Origin: Nautilia profundicola AmH
GTDB lineage: Bacteria > Campylobacterota > Campylobacteria > Campylobacterales > Nautiliaceae
Direction: 5' to 3'
Length of the DNA: 64,000 bases
NCBI RefSeq assembly: GCF_000021725.1
Contig: NC_012115.1
Coordinates: forward strand, 266,501 to 330,500
A model generated the notes under the pieces. It was not told the origin of the DNA, made no database searches, and worked only from the letters and a program-made list of their open reading frames with translations. Positions 43,779-52,502 of the stretch are shown here, in pieces. Every line of letters starts with the position of its first letter. Position 1 is the stretch's first letter. The position numbers and the translations under genes are program-made.

Positions 43779-45734
43779 ATGAGTATCAAAAAACGAAGTA
43801 TTATTTCGATAATTATCCTGATTTTGAGTATCGGGGGGTTGATTTTTATTAATTTTTACTCACAATCGGCGATTGAAGAGATTAGTTCGAAAGTAACAGA
43901 TATTGAAAATAAAATAATCACTACCGAAAAGGTTAGGACAGCACATATTAGGTTTGTAGCAAATTTTGAAAAAGCATATCTGCAAAACAAGCCGGCAAAA
44001 CTAACAACCGATTTTAATAATTGTGCTTTTGGAAAATTTATTAAAAAATATAAGCATGAGTTACCTCCTAAACTTCAACGAGACTTGGAAGAAGTTCTTA
44101 AATATCATGAGCATTTGCATAATCTTGTAAAAATTTACAACACCAAATACATAAGAATAGATAGAGACATACATGAAAGAACTTATGAAGCTTTTATGCA
44201 TAAATATCTTGGACTTTTAGATGTTGCCAATGTGGCAATGGGTTTTAGTAATAAAAATATAGCGACTTCTCCGAAAAAATGTATGGTCGGTAAATATTTA
44301 AATAGTTATTCAAAAGAATATTTTGATAAATTAAATCTTCCGGAAGCCGGTAAATTATTTGAATCAATGAAAGCGCCTCATGATAAACTTCATAAATTAG
44401 CGGCTGAACTGATGAAACTGCCTGTTTCTCAAAGAGAAGAATTTTATGAAAAGAATATCGTACCTGTTTATAAAAAACTTCAAAAACTTTCAGAAAAATA
44501 TTTAAATATATTAACCGATGTAGATGACAGAATAAATGCAAAAATCAGCAAAGCAATTATTAATGATACTTTTAGAGATTTACAGTACATTGAAAAATAT
44601 CTTGATGATATTATCAAATATTACACCACCCTGAAAAAACAACTGATTCATAAAAGACATCAAATAGAAAGAAATGTTTATATTTTAGAAATAATAATGG
44701 TTATTCTTGCGATAATCGGTATGGTTTTCGTAATTTGGAATTTTATGACAATAATAAAAAGAATAGAATTTTTAAAAAATAACATTTTAAGTGTAGGACT
44801 TGATCTAAGCTATAAAATAAAAACAGATGTGAAAGATGAAATAAGCGAAATTGCTGATGCAGTTAACACTCTTCTTGAAAAAATAAGAGAAACGGTCGTT
44901 AATTCTAAGATTATCAGTAATAAAAACGCTCAGACATCGCAGCAGTTAGCGAAAACAGCTCATGATGTAGGTAAAAAAGTAGAAACTGAAAGCGAGCTAA
45001 TTCAAAATGTCGGCAATGAAGTAGAAAACGTGGCTAATACAATGAATAGCTCTAAAGATTCAGCAATTGAAACGCTAAATGAAATAAAAGAAACACAAAA
45101 CGAGCTTGAAGAAGCTAATAAAGAGATAGATTTCTTAACACAAAAAATAATAAGCGTATCCGACAAAGAAGCGGAACTTGCGGAAAAAATAAAACACCTT
45201 AATGAAAATACGCAAGAAGTCAAAAACGTTCTTAACGTTATTAGGGATATAGCTGATCAGACTAATCTTCTTGCTCTTAATGCTGCAATTGAAGCGGCAA
45301 GAGCCGGGGAACACGGAAGAGGTTTTGCGGTGGTTGCGGATGAGGTTAGAAAACTTGCCGAAAAAACACAAAAAAGCCTTGCTGAAATCGACGCTACCAT
45401 CAATGTAATCGTAATGGCGGTGATGGAAGCGAGCACAAATATGGACGAAAGCGCCAAAAACGTTCTTGAACTTGTTGAAGACGCTTCAAAAGCAAAAGAA
45501 GAGATTGATAAAAGTATGGGTAAAATGCTTTCATCAACCAAAAAAGTCGAAGATTTGGTAAATAATTTTGAAGTTTCGGCTAAATCAATTGAAGAAGTTT
45601 CGAAAAACCTTGAAGAAGTTAAAAATATTTCTAAAAACAATGCAGAAAATGTTGAAAAAATTATAAAAGCAATTGATTCATTAAATCAAATGATTAAAGA
45701 GTTAGACTCACTTTTACAACATTACAAAACATAA
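43779..45734 (+). CDS. Methyl-accepting chemotaxis protein with two periplasmic CZB-like domains
   Basis: Chemoreceptor of 651 residues. A membrane helix at about 8-28, a periplasmic region to about 300, a second helix at 302-322, a HAMP-like region, then the signalling domain with [20 protein letters not shown] and [15 protein letters not shown]. The periplasmic part holds two successive CZB-like units: His56, Cys82 (NCAFGKFI), His110 and His114; then His141, Cys168 (KKCMVGKYL), His201 and His205 (APHDKLH). Three His and one Cys per unit match the zinc site of CZB domains, which elsewhere sense hypochlorous acid, zinc or related cues. The gene is inserted between lpxB and greA and has its own promoter. 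Confidence 0.85.
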   Translation: MSIKKRSIISIIILILSIGGLIFINFYSQSAIEEISSKVTDIENKIITTEKVRTAHIRFVANFEKAYLQNKPAKLTTDFNNCAFGKFIKKYKHELPPKLQRDLEEVLKYHEHLHNLVKIYNTKYIRIDRDIHERTYEAFMHKYLGLLDVANVAMGFSNKNIATSPKKCMVGKYLNSYSKEYFDKLNLPEAGKLFESMKAPHDKLHKLAAELMKLPVSQREEFYEKNIVPVYKKLQKLSEKYLNILTDVDDRINAKISKAIINDTFRDLQYIEKYLDDIIKYYTTLKKQLIHKRHQIERNVYILEIIMVILAIIGMVFVIWNFMTIIKRIEFLKNNILSVGLDLSYKIKTDVKDEISEIADAVNTLLEKIRETVVNSKIISNKNAQTSQQLAKTAHDVGKKVETESELIQNVGNEVENVANTMNSSKDSAIETLNEIKETQNELEEANKEIDFLTQKIISVSDKEAELAEKIKHLNENTQEVKNVLNVIRDIADQTNLLALNAAIEAARAGEHGRGFAVVADEVRKLAEKTQKSLAEIDATINVIVMAVMEASTNMDESAKNVLELVEDASKAKEEIDKSMGKMLSSTKKVEDLVNNFEVSAKSIEEVSKNLEEVKNISKNNAENVEKIIKAIDSLNQMIKELDSLLQHYKT

Positions 45735-45768
45735 AAAACTCTTCTTATTTTCCTCTTTTCCATTTTGA

Positions 45769-45774
45769 TATAAT
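45769..45774 (+). promoter_or_regulatory. -10 box of greA
   Basis: TATAAT in TTTGATATAATTACT, 32 bases before the greA start. AAAGGA follows. Confidence 0.55.
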
Positions 45775-45805
45775 TACTAAAAAATATACATTATAAAGGA
45801 TAATA

Positions 45806-46294
45806 ATGCATAAGGAACCAATGACTAAATACGGATATGAAAAACTATCTAAAGAGCTTGAGTATTTAAAAACAACAGCAAGACCCGAAGTGGCAAAAGA
45901 GATTGACAGCGCGAGAGAACTCGGAGATTTAAAAGAAAACGCTGAATATCACGCCGCTAAAGAAAAACAGTCTCATATAGAAAGAAGAATAGCGGAGCTT
46001 AGCGATATCTTAAGTAGAGCCGTAGTGGTGGATCCGAAAGAACATGCACATAACCGTGTAGCATTCGGTAGTACCGTTTATTTAATCGACGTAGATACGG
46101 ACGAAAAAGAAAAATACACAATCGTAGGAGCTCCCGAGGCAAATCCTGATAAGGGACTAATTTCATATCATTCACCTCTTGCAAAAGCACTTATCGGTAA
46201 AGAAGTAGGAGATGAGGTGGAAGTAAATCTTCCGGGTGGTGTGAAAGTATATGAAATAGATAAAATCTGTTATGAAGACATCTGTTTTTCATAG
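45806..46294 (+). CDS. greA: Transcription elongation factor GreA
   Basis: Restarts stalled RNA polymerase by stimulating transcript cleavage. The 162 residues form the N-terminal coiled coil with PMTKYGYEKLSKELEYLKTTARPEVAKEI, the acidic tip pair in ARELGDLKENAEYHAAKEKQ (conserved DLxENAEYHAAKE), and the C-terminal FKBP-like domain with YHSPLAKALIGKEVGDEV. Typical length. The start has AAAGGA 6 bases away. dut follows after a 41-bp degenerate heptamer spacer. Confidence 0.96.
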   Translation: MHKEPMTKYGYEKLSKELEYLKTTARPEVAKEIDSARELGDLKENAEYHAAKEKQSHIERRIAELSDILSRAVVVDPKEHAHNRVAFGSTVYLIDVDTDEKEKYTIVGAPEANPDKGLISYHSPLAKALIGKEVGDEVEVNLPGGVKVYEIDKICYEDICFS

Positions 46295-46335
46295 TGAAAA
46301 GTTAAATATTTTAAAATAAAAAGTGAAGGTTAAGT

Positions 46336-46764
46336 ATGAAACTTAAAATAAAAAAACTAAATCAAGAAGCTTTAATTCCTGCATATCAGACAAAAGAAGC
46401 AGCAGGGTTTGATCTTCATTCGATTGAAGATGTGATTATCAAACCGGGTGAAAGAAAATTGATAGGAACAGGACTTGCGTTTGAGATAGAGTTTGGTTAC
46501 GAAGTGCAAATCAGACCAAGAAGCGGGTTGGCTTTCAAGCATGGAATTACGGTGTTAAACACACCAGGAACAATTGATAGTGATTATAGGGGTGAAATAA
46601 AAGTTCTTTTAATAAATCATTCAAACGAAGCTTTTGAAATTAAAAAGGAAGAGAGAATAGCCCAGGCGGTAATCGCTCCTGTGGTACAGGCTGAAATTAT
46701 TGAAGTTGAAGAGCTCAGCGATACCGAGCGCGGTGCCGGAGGGTTCGGAAGCACGGGGAAATGA
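46336..46764 (+). CDS. dut: Deoxyuridine triphosphatase
   Basis: Hydrolyses dUTP to dUMP, keeping uracil out of DNA. The 142-residue trimeric type shows all five motifs: [46 protein letters not shown] and the C-terminal [10 protein letters not shown]. The start at 46336 follows GAAGG. The spacer to argC (46765-46797) is an AAAAGTG-type heptamer array and carries GAGG for argC. Complete. Confidence 0.96.
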   Translation: MKLKIKKLNQEALIPAYQTKEAAGFDLHSIEDVIIKPGERKLIGTGLAFEIEFGYEVQIRPRSGLAFKHGITVLNTPGTIDSDYRGEIKVLLINHSNEAFEIKKEERIAQAVIAPVVQAEIIEVEELSDTERGAGGFGSTGK

Positions 46765-46791
46765 AAAGTTAAAAGTGAAAAATGAAAAGTG
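46764..46791 (+). repeat. AAAAGTG-type heptamer array between dut and argC
   Basis: AAAAGTT, AAAAGTG, AAAAATG, AAAAGTG in strict 7-base phase directly after the dut stop; the last unit runs into the GAGG ribosome site of argC. Confidence 0.8.
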
Positions 46792-46801
46792 AGGTAGAAA
46801 A

Positions 46802-47779
46802 ATGATAAAAACAGCGATTGTAGGGGCGAGCGGTTATACGGGGCTGGAGCTTATAAAAATACTGCTTAATCATCCCCATTTTGAAATCAGTGCACTTTTC
46901 GGAAGCGAGGGCGGTGAAAGAATAGAAGATATTTATCCGTCTTTAAAAGGTGTGTTTGAAGCCGAAATTCAAAAATCCGATGTTGAAAAAATAGCCAAGT
47001 ACGATCTTGTTTTTTTAGCGGTTCCGCATAAAACGGCTATGGCTTTGGTAAAAGAGTTATACGGTAAAACTAAAATTGTAGATTTTTCCGCCGATTACAG
47101 GCTGAATCAGAAAAATTACGAAGATTTTTATTGTCCTCACATTGACCCCGCCAATCTTGAAAACAGCTCTTACGGTTTGCCTGAAATTTTCAGGGAATAT
47201 GTAAAAAAATCTAATCTTGTGGCAAACCCTGGATGTTATCCGACAGCTACTATTTTAGGTCTTTATCCTTTTATAGATTATATAGAAAACGGTGTTTTTG
47301 TTGATGCCAAAAGCGGAGTTAGCGGCGCTGGAAAAAAACTAAGTGCAACTACGCATTTTGTTAAAGACAACGAAAACTTTTTCGCCTACAATCCTATCAA
47401 ACACAGACATAGTGTGGAGATTAAAGAAAAAACGGGTCTTGATGTTACGTTTGTGCCGCAATTATTGCCTATTACGAGAGGAATGCAGGTAAGCATATAT
47501 GCCAAACTTAAAAAAGACATAGAACCCCTTGAAGCGTTAAAAAATATTTATGCAAATGAGGAATTTATCAGAATAGCGGACAAACCAGTTGAGATAAAAA
47601 ACGTAGCGGGGACGCATTATTGTGATATTTTTGCTGCAAAAAACGGAAATATGCTTTTTATCAACACCGTTATAGATAATTTACTAAGAGGTGCATCTTC
47701 ACAGGCCGTGGCTAACGCCAATTTGATGTTCGGGTATGATGAAGGGCTTGCTCTTCCTAAAATAGCATATGTACCTTAA
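46802..47779 (+). CDS. argC: N-acetyl-gamma-glutamyl-phosphate reductase
   Basis: NADPH-dependent third step of arginine synthesis. The 325-residue protein has the GASGYTGLELIKILLNHP nucleotide-binding start, the catalytic Cys in VANPGCYPTATIL, DAKSGVSGAGKK and HRHSVEI, with the C-terminal FINTVIDNLLRGASSQAVAN. Typical of the short ArgC type. GAGG lies 7 bases before the start. The frame ends 16 bases before the next start in a heptamer array. Confidence 0.95.
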   Translation: MIKTAIVGASGYTGLELIKILLNHPHFEISALFGSEGGERIEDIYPSLKGVFEAEIQKSDVEKIAKYDLVFLAVPHKTAMALVKELYGKTKIVDFSADYRLNQKNYEDFYCPHIDPANLENSSYGLPEIFREYVKKSNLVANPGCYPTATILGLYPFIDYIENGVFVDAKSGVSGAGKKLSATTHFVKDNENFFAYNPIKHRHSVEIKEKTGLDVTFVPQLLPITRGMQVSIYAKLKKDIEPLEALKNIYANEEFIRIADKPVEIKNVAGTHYCDIFAAKNGNMLFINTVIDNLLRGASSQAVANANLMFGYDEGLALPKIAYVP

Positions 47780-47825
47780 AAGTGAAAAGTTAAAGTGAAA
47801 AGTGAAAAATTAAAAGTTAAAAATA
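47778..47825 (+). repeat. AAAAGTG-type heptamer array over the start of the LpxH-like gene
   Basis: AAAAGTG, AAAAGTT, a 6-base AAAGTG, AAAAGTG, AAAAATT, AAAAGTT, AAAAATA. The GTG start codon of the gene at 47795 is the end of the third unit. Confidence 0.82.
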
Positions 47826-48511
47826 TTGAATTAAAAAATGGAGCAGTAATTATAGCGGATGTTCATTATAGAAAAGGAGACACGGAATTTTTAATTCTTT
47901 TGAAAAAATGGATAAAAAATCCTCCTCCTCAGGTGTTTTTGCTTGGTGATATATTTCATCTTCTTTTACCTTTTAAATATCTTGTAAAATATAATAAAGA
48001 AGCTGTCGAACTTATAAATATTTTGGCTACAAAGACGGAAGTTTATTATACTCCCGGTAATCATGATTTCAATATTAAAAAAGTATTTCCCGAAGTAACG
48101 GTTTTTGATGCTTTTTATGATGAAAAGAAAAATGTTTTTTTAACACATGGAGATTTAACGGACAGTGATTTGTCTTATAAGATTTATGTTAGTGTGATAA
48201 GAAATAGAACTTTTAATGTTTTTTTAAATTTTTTCAGTTTAAACTTTTTAAATAATTGGCTTTTTAAAAAAATTCTCCAAAAAAAAATCGATTGTACAAA
48301 AATAAAAAATTTTGAAAAAAAAATTAAAGAAAAAACAAAAAAACTCGATTATGATATAATTATTGAAGGTCATTATCATCAAAATGAAATATTACATTTT
48401 CATGACAAAACATATATATCTTTACCGGCATTTGTTTGCACTAAAAGCTATATTTTAATACAATTAGATAATAATCCGATTATAAAGGAAATTGATTATG
48501 ATGGACGATAA
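47795..48511 (+). CDS. LpxH-like UDP-2,3-diacylglucosamine pyrophosphatase
   Basis: Calcineurin-like phosphoesterase of 238 residues with the metal motifs IADVHYRKGDTEF, LGDIFHLLL (GDxF), TPGNHDFNIKK (GNHD), LTHGDL and EGHYHQNEI (GHxH). These fit the Campylobacterota enzyme that removes UMP from UDP-diacylglucosamine in lipid A synthesis, and lpxB is 5 kb upstream. The first ten residues, MKSEKLKVKN, are encoded by heptamer repeats and the start is a GTG within them; the only other in-frame candidates are ATT codons, so the true start is uncertain. It overlaps cheV by 14 bases. Confidence 0.75.
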   Translation: MKSEKLKVKNIELKNGAVIIADVHYRKGDTEFLILLKKWIKNPPPQVFLLGDIFHLLLPFKYLVKYNKEAVELINILATKTEVYYTPGNHDFNIKKVFPEVTVFDAFYDEKKNVFLTHGDLTDSDLSYKIYVSVIRNRTFNVFLNFFSLNFLNNWLFKKILQKKIDCTKIKNFEKKIKEKTKKLDYDIIIEGHYHQNEILHFHDKTYISLPAFVCTKSYILIQLDNNPIIKEIDYDGR

Positions 48512-49451
48512 AACACTGAAAGTTGGATCAAACGAATTAGAACTTGTTGATTTCAGATTATATAAAAAAGAGCCGAACGGCGGTATTTATGAAGGTGTTT
48601 ACGGTATAAACGTTGCAAAAGTTAGAGAGATTATAAAAATGCCGGAACTTACCGAACTGCCAGGGAGTGAAGATTATATTGAAGGTATATTTGATTTAAG
48701 GGGAGTGGTTGTCCCGGTTGTGGATTTGGCTAAATGGATGGGTATAGAAGTACCTGATGAGAGTGAGGCACCTATTAAAAAAAGAGTAATTATTACGGAG
48801 TTTAACAATATACTTATCGGTTTTATCGTTCACGATGCAAAAAGAATAAGACGTATAAGCTGGGCGGATATCGAACCGGCACAATTCGGTGTGGGTCAGG
48901 GTAAACTTGACAGAAGCAAAATTACGGGTATAACAAGAATAGAAAACGGAGAAATTTTATTAATACTTGATTTGGAAAGTATTGTAGAGGAGATGGGACT
49001 GTTTGAAGCGAATCTTGAAGCGGATTTAGACGCGATTGAAAAATTCAGCGGTATGGTTTTGCTTGTAGATGATTCTGCGACTGCGCGAAGAATTGAAAGA
49101 GAAGCTCTTGAAAAAATGGGGTTTGAAGTAATTGAAGCTACAAACGGAGAAGAAGGACTTCAAAAATTAGAAGAATTATACGCTCTTTACGGGGACAATT
49201 TAAAAGAAAAACTGAAACTTATATTAAGTGATATAGAAATGCCTAAAATGGACGGTTATCATATGGCTGCAAAGATACATGCCGATAAAAGATTTAAAGA
49301 CATCCCTCTTGTATTCAGTTCTTCAATTTCAGATGCATTTAGCGATATAAGAGGAAAAGCGGTTGGTGCGGAAGGATATCTTGTAAAATTTGATTCAAAT
49401 AAATTTTATCAACAGATTGCAGATATTCTTAATAATAAAGACAATAAATAA
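48498..49451 (+). CDS. cheV: Chemotaxis coupling protein CheV
   Basis: Adapter of 317 residues that joins receptors to CheA and tunes the signal. A CheW-like domain at about 15-165 (GVYGINVAKVREIIKMPELTELP; FDLRGVVVPVVDLAKWMG) is followed by a receiver domain from about 185 with VLLVDDSATARRIERE, the phosphoacceptor Asp in LILSDIEMPKMDGY, and Lys in YLVKFDS. The start at 48498 (or 48501) has AAGGA upstream; a longer TTG frame is less likely. It overlaps the LpxH-like gene and leads the cheV-cheA-cheW operon known from Campylobacter. Confidence 0.93.
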   Translation: MMDDKTLKVGSNELELVDFRLYKKEPNGGIYEGVYGINVAKVREIIKMPELTELPGSEDYIEGIFDLRGVVVPVVDLAKWMGIEVPDESEAPIKKRVIITEFNNILIGFIVHDAKRIRRISWADIEPAQFGVGQGKLDRSKITGITRIENGEILLILDLESIVEEMGLFEANLEADLDAIEKFSGMVLLVDDSATARRIEREALEKMGFEVIEATNGEEGLQKLEELYALYGDNLKEKLKLILSDIEMPKMDGYHMAAKIHADKRFKDIPLVFSSSISDAFSDIRGKAVGAEGYLVKFDSNKFYQQIADILNNKDNK

Positions 49452-49469
49452 TTCTAAGAAAGGTTGGCT

Positions 49470-51974
49470 ATGGATGAAATTCAAGAGTTATTGGAAGACT
49501 TCCTGGTAGAAGCATTTGAAATGATAGAGGAGATGGACCAGGATTTGGTTGAGCTGGAAAATTCTCCCGACGATTTGGATTTACTAAATAAAATATTTAG
49601 GGTTGCTCATACAATTAAAGGGAGCGGGAGTTTCTTAAATTTTGATAAATTGACAAGACTTACTCACCATATGGAAGCTGTTCTTGATAAAGCAAGGAAA
49701 GGTGAGCTTACGATTACACCTGAAATAATGGATGTTATTTTAGAATCCGTTGACGCAATGAAGGGTATTTTAGAATATATCAGAGACAACGGCGATGATT
49801 CGGCACCTGATATTGACATAGAACCAATTGTAGTTAGACTCGATGCTATCGTAAATGGTTCTCAAGCTTCTTCTAAATCCGCTCAAACCGAGAATACGAG
49901 TGAAAAAAATGAAGGAGAGAAAAAACCGAAAATAGTCGGTAATATTAACCTTGACGAAATAACACTTGAAAACGCTGATGAAATTGATTTAGATTCACTT
50001 TCACCTGAAGAACTTGATGCCGTACTTGAGCATTTGGTTGAACTCAGAAACAAAAAGCCTAAAAAAGTAGGTAATATCAACCTTGACGAAATAACACTTG
50101 AAAATGCTGATGAGATTGATTTGGATTCTTTAACTCCTGAAGAAGCTGATGCTGTTCTTGAACATTTGGTTGAATTAAGAAATAAACCGGCTGATAAGAC
50201 AGAAAACAAGCAAACTGAAGAAAAAGATGAAAAGAAAGACAATGCACAATCTCAGGAAACAAAAAAAGAAGAAAGTAAAAACGAATTAACGCCAGCCAAA
50301 AAACAAGAACTGACGAATGAACAAAAGAAAAAAGAAGTAAAAAAAGCTATTTCATCCGTAGCCGAACAGACAATTAGGGTAGATGTAAAAAGATTAGATC
50401 AGTTAATGAACCTTATCGGGGAGCTTGTACTTGCCAAAAACAGACTTATTAAAATTTATAACGACGTAGAAGAAAGATACGAAGGTGAAAAGTTCTTAGA
50501 AGAGTTAAATCAGGTAGTGTCAAGTATTTCAATAGTAACTACTGATTTACAAATTGCCGTTATGAAAACAAGAATGCTGCCTATTGGTAAAGTATTTAAT
50601 AAATTCCCACGTTTGGTAAGAGACCTATCACGCGAACTTGGTAAAAAAGTCAGATTGATTATTGAAGGGGAAGATACCGAACTTGATAAATCTATTATCG
50701 AAGAAATCGGAGATCCACTTGTTCATATGATCAGAAACTCCGTAGACCACGGTATAGAACCGCCAGAAGAGAGGGTCAAACTCGGAAAACCTGAAGAAGG
50801 AACCGTGTGGCTTAGAGCTTACAACGAAGGTAATATGATTGTAATAGAAATTAAAGACGACGGTAGAGGAATGGATCCTGAGGTACTTAAAAGAAAAGCC
50901 ATCGAAAAAGGTATCATTACCGAAAGCGAAGCGGCTAATATGAGTGATAAAGAAGCGTTTATGCTTATATTTAAACCCGGATTTTCAACCGCCGCTAAAG
51001 TTACAAGTGTTTCAGGTCGTGGTGTGGGAATGGACGTTGTTAAAACTAATATCGAGAAATTAAACGGTATTATCGAAGTGGATTCCGCACCTGGTAAAGG
51101 TAGTACGTTTAAACTGAAAATTCCTTTAACACTTGCAATTATCCAGGCACTTCTTGTAGCGAGTCAGGAAGATCTTTTTGCAGTTCCTCTTTCAAACGTA
51201 ATCGAGACGGTGAGAATCGTTGAAGAAGATATATATACCATCGAAGGAAAAAGCGTTCTTAAACTTCGTGAAGAGGTATTGCCGCTTGTAAATATGGCGG
51301 ATATTTTTGAAATCGAAAAGGTTCTTGAACCTGAAAAATACCTATATGTTGTTATCTTAGGACTTGGAGCTACTAAAATCGGTCTGATTGTAGACAGATT
51401 TATAGGTCAGGAAGAAATCGTTATTAAATCGCTCGGTGAATTCTTAAAAGGAATTCCTGGTATTGCGGGTGCAACAATAAGAGGTGACGGTAGGGTTACG
51501 CTTATTATTGATGTTGGAAGTTTAATGAGACTTGCTAAAGAGACTCACAATAGAAAAATAGTAACCGAGTCGTTAAAAGAAGCTAAAAAAAATAAAGAAA
51601 AACCGGAAGATTATACTGTAATGCTTGTAGACGACAGTGCAATGGACAGAAAAATTATGAGAAACGCTTTGGAAGATTTGGGAGTTAATTTAATAGAAGC
51701 AAAAGACGGTGTGGAAGCACTTCAAATGTTAAAAAGCAATGAAGTGGATGCGATGCTTATTGATATAGAAATGCCAAGAATGGACGGTTATACTCTGGCA
51801 CAGGAAATCAGAAAATACAATAAATACAGAAAGCTTCCTTTAATCGCGGTAACAAGCAGAACTACAAAAGCGGACAGGGTAAGAGGCGTTGAAGTGGGTA
51901 TGAACGAATATATTACAAAGCCTTATACGGCTGAATATTTGCAAAATGTTGTTAGAAGAAATTTAGGATTATAA
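49470..51974 (+). CDS. cheA: Chemotaxis histidine kinase CheA with receiver domain (CheAY)
   Basis: Kinase of 834 residues. P1 phosphotransfer domain with His47 in FRVAHTIKGSG; a linker with two tandem 44-residue units (153-196 and 197-239); P3 dimerisation (DQLMNLIGELVLAKNRL); P4 kinase with N-box VHMIRNSVDHGIE, DDGRGMD and SVSGRGVGMDVVKTN; P5 CheW-like; and a C-terminal receiver with LVDDSAMDRK and LIDIEMPRMDGY. The extra receiver is the CheAY layout of Campylobacterota. A start at 49470 has AAAGG 6 bases upstream. The standard P2 domain that docks CheY is not obvious; the tandem units lie where it would be. Confidence 0.94.
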   Translation: MDEIQELLEDFLVEAFEMIEEMDQDLVELENSPDDLDLLNKIFRVAHTIKGSGSFLNFDKLTRLTHHMEAVLDKARKGELTITPEIMDVILESVDAMKGILEYIRDNGDDSAPDIDIEPIVVRLDAIVNGSQASSKSAQTENTSEKNEGEKKPKIVGNINLDEITLENADEIDLDSLSPEELDAVLEHLVELRNKKPKKVGNINLDEITLENADEIDLDSLTPEEADAVLEHLVELRNKPADKTENKQTEEKDEKKDNAQSQETKKEESKNELTPAKKQELTNEQKKKEVKKAISSVAEQTIRVDVKRLDQLMNLIGELVLAKNRLIKIYNDVEERYEGEKFLEELNQVVSSISIVTTDLQIAVMKTRMLPIGKVFNKFPRLVRDLSRELGKKVRLIIEGEDTELDKSIIEEIGDPLVHMIRNSVDHGIEPPEERVKLGKPEEGTVWLRAYNEGNMIVIEIKDDGRGMDPEVLKRKAIEKGIITESEAANMSDKEAFMLIFKPGFSTAAKVTSVSGRGVGMDVVKTNIEKLNGIIEVDSAPGKGSTFKLKIPLTLAIIQALLVASQEDLFAVPLSNVIETVRIVEEDIYTIEGKSVLKLREEVLPLVNMADIFEIEKVLEPEKYLYVVILGLGATKIGLIVDRFIGQEEIVIKSLGEFLKGIPGIAGATIRGDGRVTLIIDVGSLMRLAKETHNRKIVTESLKEAKKNKEKPEDYTVMLVDDSAMDRKIMRNALEDLGVNLIEAKDGVEALQMLKSNEVDAMLIDIEMPRMDGYTLAQEIRKYNKYRKLPLIAVTSRTTKADRVRGVEVGMNEYITKPYTAEYLQNVVRRNLGL
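49926..50186 (+). repeat. Tandem duplication in the CheA linker
   Basis: Two 132-bp (44-residue) units encode nearly identical sequence beginning VGNINLDEITLENADEIDLD and ending DAVLEHLVELRNK. Only a few residues differ (SPEELD against TPEEAD), while several synonymous codon changes show the duplication is not very recent. Confidence 0.92.
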
Positions 51975-51983
51975 GGGTAAGTC

Positions 51984-52502
51984 ATGGGAAGTTTAAATGA
52001 AATAGTAAAACAACAGCAGCAGTCATTGACTCAGCCTGAAGAAAACGTATCTGAAGAAATTGTCCAGCTTGTAGGGTTTATTGTTGGTGAAGAAGAATTT
52101 GCCGTTCCAATTCTTTCTATTCAGGAAATTATCAAGCCTATAGAGTGGACAAGAGTACCTTTTACGCCTGATTATGTACTTGGTGTATTTAACTTAAGAG
52201 GTAATGTTTTGCCTTTAATTGATTTAAGGGTAAAATTCGGATGTTCGGCAAATGAAATTGACGAAAACACTCGTTTTATAGTAATGAAAATAAAAAACGA
52301 AGATGTGGCGTTTATTATTGACAGATTAACATCCGCTCTTAGAATTAAGAAAAAAAACATTCTTCCTCCTCCTGATACCTATTCAAATGAAGACGATATC
52401 ATTGAAGGTGTCGGAAGAATGGATGACGGAAGAATTATTACTATTTTAAAAGTTGATAATTTAATAAAAAGGGAAGATATAGTCCCTAATAACGAAAGTT
52501 AA
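51984..52502 (+). CDS. cheW: Chemotaxis coupling protein CheW
   Basis: Scaffold of 172 residues linking receptors with CheA. After a 20-residue Gln-rich N-terminus (IVKQQQQSLTQPEEN) the CheW fold is clear: LVGFIVGEEEFAVPILSIQEII (core FAVPI...I), FNLRGNVLPLIDLRVKFG and VAFIIDRLTSALRI. It is 9 bases downstream of cheA and ends the operon. The final bases overlap the end of speA on the other strand (stop codons share bases), so the two operons converge without visible terminator. Confidence 0.95.
   Translation: MGSLNEIVKQQQQSLTQPEENVSEEIVQLVGFIVGEEEFAVPILSIQEIIKPIEWTRVPFTPDYVLGVFNLRGNVLPLIDLRVKFGCSANEIDENTRFIVMKIKNEDVAFIIDRLTSALRIKKKNILPPPDTYSNEDDIIEGVGRMDDGRIITILKVDNLIKREDIVPNNES

Noticed and set aside
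45257-45640. 127-codon minus-strand frame inside the chemoreceptor gene
   Set aside because: Mirror of the conserved signalling domain; no ribosome site or domain.
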